Shown: positions 19,876 through 31,089 of the stretch, in pieces
Numbering within the stretch: position 1 is the stretch's first letter
Layout of the letters: every line of letters begins with the position of its first letter
DNA from: Globisporangium splendens
Lineage: Eukaryota; Oomycota; Peronosporomycetes; Pythiales; Pythiaceae
Assembly: GCA_006386115.1 (NCBI GenBank)
Contig: VFIW01000132.1
Location: 48,793-112,792, forward strand
Direction of reading: 5' to 3'
DNA length: 64,000 bases
Translations under genes and position numbers: made by a program
Notes under the pieces: generated by a model
What the model saw: the letters and a program-made list of their open reading frames with translations, nothing else
The model's database searches: none
Told to the model about the DNA's origin: nothing

Positions 19876-22360
19876 TTTTGATCCCCCAAAATAGCTGCTG
19901 ACGTCAAAATGTACCCACTTTCTAAGAATGGGTACCCCATGTGTACCCAAGTCTGTGACAGAAGAAATGAAAGAAACGCCACGTTCACTTGATTTGAAAA
20001 TATGATAAGAAACTCAGCCCAGCGAGGTGCTAGCATCGTGGCGCCTCCTCTCTGAGGCAGTTCGTCTTGACTGCAATGCGCATTTTCCTGGGGATGCGAA
20101 TCTGGTTAGTGTATCTGGCGATTGCACGCACGTTTACGTGCGAACTAGGAAGAGGCACAGTCTGTGCTTGCGAACGTCAATGCGTTTATGTTTGAGGCGA
20201 CTCTCATCCATATAGTGCAAACAGAATTCATGTGCGCGTCATTGCTCGTGCGGTGGATACAATGGACCCACCGTGTTTGCTTCTCTGCTCGCTGCCCGCG
20301 CTCCACTTTAAGTTAGTTGGCCATCTCACTGCGGACGATTGCCAGCAGAAACCAGGCAAATGACAGCTGAGCACTCTGAACGCCTTTGAGATCTTTGGAA
20401 GAATGGCGCGAACTTTCGAGCACATTCCCGATTTTTCCGCGTTCTTGTAATGTAGAAACAGTGAGTTGTTCACATCACCACATGCTGACCTTCACTTGCG
20501 ACTCTCGGAAGAAAATACGATTGTGAATCATCCCAAGCATGGACCATTCGCATGTAAAGGTCGTGCACAGTCCCAACTTGCACTGGTCGTTCGTGGATAC
20601 ATGCTGACGAAAAAATGAATCAATTTCGCCGAACTCAGAGGGAGTCGGTCATGCGACTCGTCTTTGCATATCGGCTTCAGTGCAATGAAGAGTGGATTTC
20701 GCACCCAAAATTGGACGCCTCCGTTTTCTACATGCAAAAGGAGTTTTTCCTGTTTGTGCGGTGCGTGTGATGTGTCTGTCAATGAGATCGAACATGTATC
20801 AAAGTGGCAGCCAATGTTCGCAGAATCGGTCCAACAATTCGGCAAACTAAGGCCAACCATGCAAACCTCGATTGTGAACTATCGATTCACCAAACTTGTA
20901 GGCTTGTCAGCCAATTGCGTCATCAAGCCAATTTGAAGACACGATGAAAACCTGACACCCTGTCATTTCCCAGTCGGAAAGAGAACGAAGGTGTTGACAT
21001 TTCAAGGATTTGATTGATCGACAGTGGCACAATTGGCAAATTGCTGCAACTATTACTGCTATCAACGTATTAACAAGGCAAATGGTCCATGCACGTCGAC
21101 GACAAAAGCCCCCAAAGCCCATTTACCAAGCACAACATCGCGTTTGCGTGCATTTCAGGAGCTAAATTCGGTTTTGGCGGACTTCGAAAGACGAAAATGC
21201 CGACTCGATGACCACTTCAACACCCTCGGTCCGCCCTCGACAGAAACACTCTTCGCCCCCTGTCTCTCTATTGTACTGTATCGCTTCAACAAAACGTTGC
21301 TGTGATGTTCCGCTCTTTCGAGCCATCCAGTGTGTGCGGAATCCATCCAGCGCTCCGGATCCCTTATTTTTCCGTCGTGCTTGCTTTCCCGGTTCCCAGC
21401 TGCTGTGGTACGTCGCCATAGGCGTCCATCAAGCATGGGACGCCACTGTTGATATGCAAAAACGTGTGCGTGACAGCATACTCAGCTCACGTGTATGCGT
21501 GCTGCCGCCTCTGGTTTCCTTTTCACGCGCCATTGCAGCAGAGCACAGCAAGAACCGAGAAAGACAGTTCAACAAACAAATTCCGGCACTGTCCTTCGAT
21601 TTTTTTGGGCTTTCAGGGTCGTTACTTTCTGTTTCATCGATATTATTGGTCGAAATGCTGGTGTCTCTCCGTTTCATCCAATTAGATCCTCCTATTGCCT
21701 CTCTCCAAAAGGATGTGGGGCGGGCGACGCACGACGAGGCAACAGCAAACTGGGTCTTCCCGCACGCACTTCACTCACTTTGGCTCGCACGAGGAGAGAA
21801 AAACGCGCTGGTGACTGATCGAGTGACTGACTGGCATTTGGACACGCCAGACATCCTGTGTGTTGGCTCGGTGCGTGCGGATATTCAGGCGCACATTCGT
21901 CTTCCCCTTTCTCTCTTCATCTGGGGTGTGCACTGCCCCATTTCAAAGTTCTATCGGTACGTGCCTCTGTATGCGGCAATTTGTATGCGAGCGTCCGTCT
22001 GCCTCCTCCGTCTTGCATGGAAGGAACGATCGTGCCGCCATATGGGCACTGTGTCTTTCTCTCCACCCCACAGTCGCTCTATTTGGCGCACGCGTGGCGA
22101 AAGAAGCAGGTGGACGCGCGGAAATTTGAAGCCCAAGATGACGGAAGGACTTATTACGAATATGCGTGTGTGTGTGTGTGTGTGCGCATGGCGCCATTGT
22201 CGCATTATAGGCAGCGCGGCGCGATCGATCAGACGATAAGCAGGCGGAAAAATCCATCTTTCGCGCTCTCTGAATATTGGCGCATTGGACAAAGGCGTCG
22301 CGTGGTGTGTGTGCATTTACTTCCGAGAAAGCGTCCTGACAGCGCGTGCAGGGATTAAAG
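19876..22360. other. intergenic, 2.5 kb
   Basis: No gene recognised. At 19880-19945 there is a small repeat-like patch with two GGGTAC cores and a TGACGTCA-like site, possibly a transposon terminus. Minus-strand frames at 20228-20473 and 20528-20860 look partly coding but could not be joined convincingly. The plus-strand 343-codon frame at 21208-22239 lacks domain signal and includes a GT-repeat stretch near 22165. The last 400 bp are probably the promoter and leader of the FYVE gene. Confidence 0.4.
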
Positions 22361-24253
22361 ATGAACAGTGGGGATGTGGTGAGTGGCGGCGGCATGGACG
22401 CGACAGCCGCGTACCGGCGAAATTCCGCGGCGACGACCATGACCATGAGCTGGCCCGCCGACGTGGATTTGGACGTGTGGTATGAGGCCGAGCGCAACGA
22501 CGTGGATGATATTGTTAAGGACGCGATGGATCTCAGCGTCTGGTCGCTCGAGACGAAGCGCGAGAACGTGTCGGTGTTCCTGCACTGCAAGAATAACGAG
22601 AAGCTCTCGTACTCGGTGCGCGCGGTCGCCAAGGTCGCGGGCACCGTCGCGAACGTCATGGAGTGTCTGCGGTCGACCGAGAGTCCAGCGTTCCGCAGCT
22701 TCCAGAAATTGCTGCATGCGAAAAACTTCTCGGACGGTGAAGTGCTGCACGCGCATCATTTGAGCAATGCGGAGATGGAGTCGCTCAGTCTCAAGTGGAT
22801 GACGTTCTGGTCGCAGAAAACGCTCGGCAAGGGGAAAGAATTTTGTATGCGCGAATACTGCACGACGATCCCGAATCACGCGAAACATGGCACGGTCGGC
22901 GTGTGCAAATTCGAGTCGTACGACGGCATTGGCGCGCGCTACGGAATCCGCACCAAGCCTGATGCGTACAGTCTGACGGTGTATGAAGGAAGTTCGTACG
23001 TCGTGCAGCAAATGCCCGAAGACGGCATGGTGTCCGTGACGCTCACGATGTCGATGCGGAAAGCGCGCGGAGAAGGCAAGAGTTCAGGCGTGAAGCTTCT
23101 CGCGATGCGGCTGGCACTTGACCTCGGGTACTTACAGCGCGCGATGCAGCACACGCTTTTCCAGCCAGGTGTGCTCGCAGAGAAGACCGAGTGGGTGAAT
23201 GATGGTGACCGAAGAAACTGCTCGCTGTGTGTGCAAACGTTCGGCATGCTCAAGCGTCGCCACCATTGTCGTGTCTGTGGCGAAGTTGTGTGTTCTGCGT
23301 GCACCGTGTTCAAGCAAGTCAATGGCGAACAAGATGCGACGAAGACGATTCGTGTGTGTAAAGCGTGTTTGGCGAAATCAGCGACAGTGGATTTGGGAAC
23401 GATAAACCCCACGTCGTCGTCCATCACGTCCACGACCAGCACCAGTATCTGCAGTACAGTGTCGTCTTCAGATGGATCGCGAAGCTCGAATGACGACAAT
23501 GGATCGGTCAGTCAGACTCCACTGCCCGCACCATCAACGTACTCGAAAGCGTCGTCGTCATTCAATGACTTCGATATGAACCCAGTGCCCAGTAGTGCGG
23601 ACTCCCCGCCTCGACAGGACAAAGCGCAACTGCTGCACCCGACTCGGCAGAAATCGCTCTCGACAGCGTCATCGTCGCGGGGTAACACGCCACCCGGGAG
23701 CAGTCGATCGGCCAGGACGGAATCGCAGCGCATCAGTTATTTTAATGAAGACTTTGAGGAGATTTGCATGCTGGCGATGGAGACGTTGCAATGCCCCATG
23801 GCCGGGATTCGAACGGAAGATTTTGAACTAGTTAGATATTTCGACGAAAAGCCAGCACCGGGATTACCGCGCTCATTGCCAACGTTCCGACGGATAGCGA
23901 GTCGCGGCAAGCCATGCATCGTGCTGGACGTGTCGTCGGATAAGCGGATTTCGGGCGAGAAGCGCTTTGCAGCGAAGCTACAGTTCTTTGTGGGCATCCC
24001 GCTACTTATCGACGGCGAAGCGATTGGCGATCTCTGTGTCGCGGATCGCTATGCGCGCGATACCATTGATTTCAAGCAGGTCGAGGTTTTGAATGTGCTT
24101 GGAACGACTGTGACGCAGTACATGCAGTCGCACGATTATATGGAAGACCTCGCAATGTTCAAGGCAATGCGACCGGGCAAGAGCGCTTCTCGCCAGCAGC
24201 AGCACGGCGAGGCTCCGCCCAGTAATGGTCAAGTAAAAGAAGTTGCGTTTTAA
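22361..24253 (+). CDS. START-like / FYVE / GAF protein
   Basis: Single-exon gene of 630 aa from ATG 22361. Residues about 40-270 resemble the START-like lipid-binding region that precedes FYVE fingers in oomycete proteins. The FYVE finger follows at about residues 282-340: CSLCVQTFGMLKRRHHCRVCGEVVCSACT, with the PI3P-binding RRHHCRVCG basic motif and later CKAC. After a Ser/Thr-rich linker, residues about 465-610 form a GAF domain (FFVGIPLLIDGEAIGDLCVADRYAR). FYVE fingers bind phosphatidylinositol 3-phosphate on endosomes, so a membrane-linked role is likely; the GAF ligand is unknown. An in-frame upstream GTG exists but no upstream ATG, so the start is secure. Confidence 0.88.
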   Translation: MNSGDVVSGGGMDATAAYRRNSAATTMTMSWPADVDLDVWYEAERNDVDDIVKDAMDLSVWSLETKRENVSVFLHCKNNEKLSYSVRAVAKVAGTVANVMECLRSTESPAFRSFQKLLHAKNFSDGEVLHAHHLSNAEMESLSLKWMTFWSQKTLGKGKEFCMREYCTTIPNHAKHGTVGVCKFESYDGIGARYGIRTKPDAYSLTVYEGSSYVVQQMPEDGMVSVTLTMSMRKARGEGKSSGVKLLAMRLALDLGYLQRAMQHTLFQPGVLAEKTEWVNDGDRRNCSLCVQTFGMLKRRHHCRVCGEVVCSACTVFKQVNGEQDATKTIRVCKACLAKSATVDLGTINPTSSSITSTTSTSICSTVSSSDGSRSSNDDNGSVSQTPLPAPSTYSKASSSFNDFDMNPVPSSADSPPRQDKAQLLHPTRQKSLSTASSSRGNTPPGSSRSARTESQRISYFNEDFEEICMLAMETLQCPMAGIRTEDFELVRYFDEKPAPGLPRSLPTFRRIASRGKPCIVLDVSSDKRISGEKRFAAKLQFFVGIPLLIDGEAIGDLCVADRYARDTIDFKQVEVLNVLGTTVTQYMQSHDYMEDLAMFKAMRPGKSASRQQQHGEAPPSNGQVKEVAF

Positions 24254-24468
24254 GAAAGCATGGCGAAGACGTGTGACAAAAAGAAAAATACAAGACCATC
24301 CCAGTGATGTTTCTGTATCAGTGACGTTCTTCGACATGTGGTGGTAAATGTCAGTAAATATTGGATACTCTATTTGTTTGCGTGCGAATGGTGTGTGTGC
24401 ATTACTATTTGTATATTTTGTTATTCGATGGTGCACGGCATGTGAGCTTTGTGCGACTCATCGGACTG

Positions 24469-27400
24469 TTAGGTTGCCTTGCGCAGATATCGAGACGGTT
24501 CCGGACGGCAACGCGCGCGGCCACCGAAGGAATCAGCATCACACCGAGACGGGGAACGAGAGCGTGAGAATGTCGTGCAGCGTTTCGTGTGCAGCGTTTC
24601 GCGCTCGTTTTCTGTCAAAGCCCCATCGCCGTCGTCATCATCTTCGTGCCACTGGTACGGCCACGACTCGCGGATCTTCTTGATCCGCTCCTCGATAGAT
24701 TTCTTCGGCTTGAGCTTTCGTTGCGAGACGTGGAACGAGCGGGTAATCGGCGTCACGAGCGAGAGCCGCGAAGAGATGGTAAGCGGAGTCATCTGGGAAG
24801 AGGAAATTTGGGCACAAGTGATTGAGCTCTGGGGCATGACAAACTGCTAAAATCGCAAGGTCCAACAGAGAAAGACTTACCGACGGTCGCATCGGCAAAT
24901 GCAGACCTCCTTTCTCGGCCACAGTCCAGTGTTTTTTCACGAGCTGCGTCCCGAGTCGACCTTCGCTGGCGCGTGCGCTTTCCGGACCCTCGCTGTCGTC
25001 GTCGTCTCCGTTGAGCGATGGAAGCAACGCGGTCGATGGTTTTCGGGATTTCTTCCGCGAGTCCTCACCCGATGGCGTCGACGCAGGTTTGGCAGGTGAA
25101 AGCGCTCCTGGTGTGATGCTGATGCGATGTCGGCTCATCGACCGCTCGACTTGCTTGCGCTCTCTTTTCTTGAGCTTCTCGTCGCGCATAAAGTAAATCG
25201 CCAAGTCCATGCAGAGCTCGTCTCCAGCGACGTAGGTCTGTCGTCCGCAGATTACGCAGGAATTTTCGCTCAGTCTCATCAGTTTACGGGTAATCGGCAC
25301 GCGCAAGTTTGGATACATGAGCGCTTGGTTGATTCGCGTCTCGCGCCATGCATCGCGGGCCTCTGCGATGGCGCGGATCCGTTTTAAGGCTCGAGCACAA
25401 TGCTTCTTGACGCCTTTGCCTCCGAAATGCAGCACGAACAACTTGCGCTGCCTCGAAGAACACAAAGAAGCAACGAGTGATCATACAGAAACCAGTTCCC
25501 ATTGACAAGTTGCAAGAAATTAATCGATGTACGCTCAAGACGAGGCAGTCGACGTCGGTCATCGCGCGAATGTCTGTGGGGCACAGCATCGCCTTCTTCT
25601 CGGCTGCGAGGTACTCGCCCGCGATGTCAAACTTACCGAGAAACGTCAATTCCACTGTGATACAATGCTGCACGCCGCGCTTCTCGCCCATGCTTCGGTT
25701 TGAAATTTCAGCAGAACACAAAGTTGGTGTTATGGCAACAATATGCCGGCTATGCCGGATCATGAGGCGGGGACAAAGACATACCTCATCTCGGCGCTCT
25801 CATTGAGCGTGAGCTTTATACATTCCTGCGCTTCGCCTCGGAGAATCACGAAGAACGAGTCGGCTTCGGTGCCCTTGCGGATGATGTATTGCTGAAGGTT
25901 CCATCCAGATTGACAAATTGGTGATTGAAATGTACGAATGCAAAAGTGAGTGGAACCATCTCGCACTTACCCCTGCTGGAATCGAGACAAGCTTCATAGA
26001 GTTTACGAGATGCATCAACTCTACAAGTAGAAGCCAACAAATTGATTCATGAACGCCAACCGCAAGCCGAGTTCTAACCGATTTTGATGTGAACGTACGC
26101 ATTTTGGACCATTTTCGGAAGATGAGCATGTGCTGCAAGAACGAAATATGGTCGGCGATCGTTCCCTACGGCGCACCAATGCGACGATATTCTCGGTCAA
26201 GGATTCGAATCACAGTCAGCCGTGCACACAAATGCAAAGATACATGGAATGCATACCTCAATCGTTTGGCTGCGCGTCATACGGAGATACGACGCTGCCG
26301 TGAGCACAATGAAGTTTGCGATCTGAGCCTGCGGATCGACGATCACGGTCGCGCTGCGCTTCGAGTCTGGTTCAATGAGGCACAGCTCGCCGAACGTCGC
26401 GCCAGGCGTGAGTGTGACCACTTTCGCACCGTAATTGATCGGACCGAGGTCTGACTTTAGTGGTTGACAGGAGAGAGAGGAAGCGTGAAAGTTCGTGTCC
26501 TGAGACGAGAGAAATTGTTGTGACTCAAGGCATTGCCAGTCGTCGAGAGCTCGAGGTGGTGTCCAAATTTGCGCGCATGAGCCGTTGGTATTTCTTCTGG
26601 TCCTCGGCGTTGCGCACGTACACGGAAACAAGGCCGCTCACAAGAATCTGCCAAAGTCAGCATCAATAAATCCACGAAAACATGAACGCTCAGTGAAAAT
26701 CTACAGCTGTGGATAGGAGGTACGAGGCAAGAAAGGATGGATGTACGAAGCACGTGTTGCCCTTCTCGCCCTGGTTCACGACCACTTCTCCGCCTGAAAC
26801 GCACAAAGCCACGGCCACAAAAGTCAAGTTTTGCAACTGCTGGGCAGAAGAAACCCGACTGAATTACCTTTGAGGTGACGAAATTCCATCTCCTTGCAGA
26901 GTTTCTTGCCCGAGATCTCGGGCATGGTCGTGAATAACGAGCTGAGCTTTTCCTGGTTCATGAGCCACGTGTACAACAACTTGACGTCGCTCTCGGTGCG
27001 ATCTTCAGGTGGTTTGTGCAACGCGCTACACAAATTTGAAAAGAAGCTCAATGACGGTCAGTGCTCTTTCGCATACAAGACTCGGACAATCTGGGAAGCA
27101 CGAGACGCACGTGATGATGAGCTGTACGCGCTCGCTGATTTGCATGAGCAGTGGATTCGGGAGCACGTCCTTCTTGATGAGGTTCCATCCTCGCGAGCGA
27201 GGGCGAGTCGTCGAAGCAGTCTTGGTCGCTTGCTGGTCGCCTGGTGTCGAGGATGACGGAGCTGTCGGTGGTGGTGCCGTCGTAGCTGCAGCACCTGAAG
27301 CAGCAGCTCCTCCAGGGTAGACCGGACTGTTGTTGTTATTGCTGCCAGAAGATCCAGCTCCAGTCGCATTCGCAGCAGAAGTCGAAGCAGCCGCATTGTT

Positions 27401-27607
27401 GTGTTACCCCGTGACGCCCCGCATCGTGGCGCGCGGTTGCTTTGACAGCATCCCTCGAGGCGCATCCCTGGACTCGCGTCGCGGCGTGCGTGGCGAGACA
27501 TTTCCAGGCAAGCTACCGTTGTGCTGTGTATTGTTGTTGTTCACATTTGTGAACACTGAGAGCGGCGCGGCCATGGCCGCCATGCCTGGCAGCGTTGAGA
27601 TGTCCAT
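24469..27607 (-). CDS. protein with two cyclic-nucleotide-binding domains
   Basis: Twelve exons join in phase: 27408-27607, 27111-27341, 26868-27025, 26747-26793, 26537-26647, 26257-26454, 26099-26132, 25971-26020, 25785-25891, 25533-25692, 24881-25447 and 24469-24792, giving 728 aa. After an Asn/Ala-rich N-terminus comes LHKPPEDRTESDVKLLYTWL. The first cNMP-binding domain (about residues 185-310) has GGEVVVNQGEKGN and a phosphate-binding cassette FGELCLIEPDSKRSATV. The second (about 330-430) has GQYIIRKGTEADSFFVILRG and MTDVDCLVLS, but its cassette is degenerate and lacks the Arg. The remainder is charged, with a CVICG pair near residue 500, and shows no kinase or channel. It may be a cyclic-nucleotide sensor or scaffold. 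The intron after 26537 would need a GC donor; the acceptor before 25692 is weak. Confidence 0.8.
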
Positions 27608-29150
27608 AAGCTCAACGCTATGCTGTTCAGTGGAAGCAGAGCAACGCACAGAGAGAAAGAGAATCCAATTCACAGTTCTCTCGGCGATAGAGAGAGATGA
27701 ACAAGCTCGCTATTTATAGGAAAGGTGGCAGCATCGCATGTGTGCACCCGCGTCTCAACACTTTCGGCTTGACCACTGAGTGCCGAGAGAAAGCGATGAA
27801 TGACTCCATGAACGACAACTCGGGTTTCCCCTCCCTGGTGATCCGTCAAATGGGTGCCCAGGCAGCACTGCGGCTTTCGGCGGAGTGGAGACAGCATCAA
27901 GGCACTCGCGGTCGTTGCACTGCAGACACACAAAACTACAAGGATCAGTTGGCAGAGCGAGTTCCGTTCGCGTGCAAACAAGCAATTTTAATCACGAATA
28001 GAAAACGCAGCGATTGTCCAATGCGCCACTATCAGCAATCTCCTGAGTGCTAGCATCGTGTGAAGCCTTCCGACTGGAAATCGGCACGGATACCAGGGTT
28101 CCATCCTGTCTAGACTTGCAGCAAAAGTGGCTGACAAGCCTGCAAATTTGGCTGTCGAAGTGAATCGATCTCATGGGCAGAAATAACAACTACGCACCGA
28201 ACAAACAGGAGAGCTGCGTCGACATGCACAAGACGGTGGCGTCCAGTCCAGCGTGCGAAACTCTTGTAGATGCACACGGTCATTGACAATAGAAGCGACT
28301 AACCTACCGCTTGTAGAATGGCGCGCTCCACAAAGTGTACACTACATGCGCATACAGTTGCGTTGGCGTTCCATGTTTCTACAAGTGCGCGTTGAGCATA
28401 TACACTGCTCAGTATCGCGAGCATTGCACATTTGTCGAGGGCTCATGCGCCACCCACTGCTTCCAGCAAAACTCGAACAACAACAACACAAAGTTGCAAC
28501 TTCAACCGCGATTGCACACACGCGCAACTTCAAGCGCCTGCTGTCTGTCCGCCCTCTTTGCGCAACTTGCACAAACAGGCAAACAAGCAAATGTGTGTCA
28601 TGGCGCGTTTGTGGCCTGCGGGACGGCCACGTCGTCAAGCATTCACGCATTTGCTGCTGCGCACCGCTGCTGCGCACCGCTGCTGCTCAACCCGCTCGGT
28701 TTGTTCCCGCGCGTACGCTCCCAGATTTTGGGTACGCTCCTGCATGATTTGGTAAAGGCCTCGGGTAATGCATATCGAAGTGTATCATCAGTGTATGTCA
28801 GCTAAGAATACTAAGTGCAGATAAACAGGGAAAAGAAACTATGTTGAAACGACAAGTATACACGCTGCTATCCGCCTTGCAACGTATACCTGAGTGTTTG
28901 CGCGAGTTGCCGTTTTCTGCACCGATCGGCGATCACCCAACTCGTCCAATCACCGAGCACACAAACTCGTTTGCCAAAACAAACATGGATACACTTTATC
29001 CGTACGACACACCCACTATACCCCAACATCAACAACCACATCACCTCCATTATCCGCATAAGTATAGTACATGTATAGTGACAACCGTCAAACGCGCAGA
29101 ATGATGGTCTCACTCATCCATTCTGCACCATCGGAAGTCCGATCTTTCCG
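27608..29150. other. intergenic, divergent promoters
   Basis: Shared upstream region of the cyclic-nucleotide-binding gene (minus) and the aminotransferase (plus). Short frames near 28250-28800 are compositionally biased and show no domain. I see no RNA gene. Confidence 0.5.
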
Positions 29151-29166
29151 TCATTCTCCAATCCAC
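29151..29166 (+). promoter_or_regulatory. oomycete Inr/FPR-like core promoter of the aminotransferase
   Basis: TCATTCTCCAATCC matches the oomycete consensus TCATTYYNCAWTTT at 12 of 14 positions, 34 nt upstream of the chosen ATG. It supports transcription starting here and excludes the in-frame ATGs at 29101 and further upstream. Confidence 0.6.
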
Positions 29167-29184
29167 CGCGTCCCCCGCACTCTC

Positions 29185-30690
29185 ATGGCGCTACAGTCCC
29201 TCGCCCTCCGGTCGCTGCGCCGCGCGCGCGCCTCCAAGTCCGCGCTCGTGGTATCGCGCGGGTTCGCGTCGCTTCCTGCGACTCCGACGCCCGCGTTCCC
29301 CGACGAGTACCCGCACGCGCACGTGGTCACGAGCGAGATCCCAGGCCCAAAGTCCAAGGCGCTCATGAAGCAGCTCGGCGCGATCCAGAACTCGGCCGCC
29401 GTCAATTTCTTCGCCGACTACGAAGCGAGTCGCGGCAACTATCTCGTGGACGTGGATGGTAACCGGTACCTTGATATCTATGGCCAGATCGCGTCGTTGC
29501 CGCTCGGGTACAACCACCCGGGTATTGTTGCGGCCATGTCGAATCCGAAGAACCTGGCGATCCTCGCGCAACGCCCATGCTTGGGGATTTTCCCACCGTC
29601 CGATTGGGTGGACCGCATCCAGAACACTCTGATCAAGGTCGCGCCGAAGGGACTCGTGGACATCAACACACTCATGTGCGGCTCGTGCTCGAATGAGAAC
29701 GCGTACAAGGCGGTGTTTATCTGGTACCGAACGAAGCAGCGTGGTGGCAAGCCACCGACTGCGCACGATTTGGAGACCTCGATGCAGAACAAAGCACCTG
29801 GAAGTCCCAACTTGAGCATTTTGTCGTTCCAGGGCGGATTCCACGGACGATTGATGGGATGCATGTCCACGACCCACTCGAAAGCGATCCACAAGGTGGA
29901 TATCCCAGCGTTCGATTGGCCAGTGGCGTCGTTCCCAAAGCTGAAATACCCTCTGGAGGCTCACCAGGCGTTCAACGAAGCTGAGGAAGCGCGGTGCCTG
30001 GAGGAAGTTGAGCATCTGCTGAAGACCCACAAGGACTCGGAAATCGCTGGTATGGTCGTCGAGCCCATTCAAGCCGAAGGTGGTGACAACTACGCGAGCC
30101 CAACGTTTTTCCGCGGCCTGCGTGCGCTCTCGGAGCAGTACGGCATCGCGTTCATCGTGGACGAAGTGCAAACTGGCGGTGGCAGCACGGGCAAATTCTG
30201 GGCTCATGAGCACTGGGAACTCGAGAACCCACCTGACATCGTCACATTCAGCAAGAAATTGCAAACCGGCGGATACTTTGCCAAGGAAGAATTCCGACTC
30301 AGTGAAGGCTTCCGTATTTTCAACACGTGGATGGGCGATCCGTCCAAGATGATCTCGCTCCAAGCTTTCTTGGAAGCCGTCGAACAAGACAAGCTGCTTG
30401 AGAACACAGCAATCACGGGCAAATTCCTGAAGGATGGCTTGAAGCAGCTCGAGGCTAAATACCCAGATTTGATCTCGAATGTGCGTGGCCAGGGCACCTA
30501 CCTGGCTATGGACTTCCCCGCTGAAGCTGTTCGCAACACATTCGTCGGTGTCTTGAAATCCCTCGGTGTCGCGTCTGGTGGATGTGGTGTCAAGGCGATT
30601 CGATTCCGTCCGTCGTTGGTGTTCCAACCAAAGCATGCAGCAGAATGCCTCGAGAAGATGGAGCAAGCATGCAAGGTAGTCTCGAAGTAA
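29185..30690 (+). CDS. ABAT: 4-aminobutyrate aminotransferase, mitochondrial
   Basis: Uninterrupted 501-aa protein, the normal length of mitochondrial GABA transaminase. It converts GABA and 2-oxoglutarate to succinic semialdehyde and glutamate in the GABA shunt. The N-terminus [19 protein letters not shown] is basic and lacks acids, a typical mitochondrial presequence. Family blocks include [75 protein letters not shown] and [15 protein letters not shown], with the PLP lysine in the SKK pair (residues 357-358). [11 protein letters not shown] and [12 protein letters not shown] follow. The animal/fungal-type [19 protein letters not shown] places it in the ABAT rather than the bacterial GabT group. 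The start was chosen by the Inr-like element just upstream. Confidence 0.95.
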   Translation: MALQSLALRSLRRARASKSALVVSRGFASLPATPTPAFPDEYPHAHVVTSEIPGPKSKALMKQLGAIQNSAAVNFFADYEASRGNYLVDVDGNRYLDIYGQIASLPLGYNHPGIVAAMSNPKNLAILAQRPCLGIFPPSDWVDRIQNTLIKVAPKGLVDINTLMCGSCSNENAYKAVFIWYRTKQRGGKPPTAHDLETSMQNKAPGSPNLSILSFQGGFHGRLMGCMSTTHSKAIHKVDIPAFDWPVASFPKLKYPLEAHQAFNEAEEARCLEEVEHLLKTHKDSEIAGMVVEPIQAEGGDNYASPTFFRGLRALSEQYGIAFIVDEVQTGGGSTGKFWAHEHWELENPPDIVTFSKKLQTGGYFAKEEFRLSEGFRIFNTWMGDPSKMISLQAFLEAVEQDKLLENTAITGKFLKDGLKQLEAKYPDLISNVRGQGTYLAMDFPAEAVRNTFVGVLKSLGVASGGCGVKAIRFRPSLVFQPKHAAECLEKMEQACKVVSK

Positions 30691-31089
30691 AAGGGAATGA
30701 GTTGTTCAGTGTTGTAGATGCGTTCGAGGAAAAAGAGCAAGCACAGACGCTTGTAGAGAAGAAGATGAAAAGCAAAGCAATCATGCCATGAAGCATGAAA
30801 TACCCTCACGTACGGATACTTTGGTGAGTGAATATTGTTTCTAGAGCTATCATCTGCAATCTCACCTTATTCTCAGTGTGCAATTCACATTACGTATTCA
30901 GGCTATGTGACTGGCTCGACGCTTCGTTTCACGACTCGATAGCAGCACTGACTCGTCGTGCCGTTTCGACACCACCCTTTGGATCCACTTTAGACCAAAC
31001 AGGGAAACCACCACCGAGTCATTTCGTCTTGTGACAGCGAATCTCCGTAGAAATCGAGCTGTCGTCGTTGCTATCGTGGTCGTTGAACA
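30691..31089. other. intergenic, aminotransferase to kinesin
   Basis: 3' flank of the aminotransferase and the promoter of the kinesin gene. TCATTTCG at about 31020 is a weak Inr candidate 70 nt before the kinesin ATG. Nothing else is seen. Confidence 0.5.

Noticed and set aside
21208..22239. 343-codon plus-strand frame upstream of the FYVE gene
   Set aside because: No domain, odd composition, contains a GT-repeat run; more likely promoter or leader. RNA-seq would settle it.
29191..30666. 491-codon minus-strand frame
   Set aside because: Antisense shadow of the aminotransferase, whose sense frame has clear family motifs.
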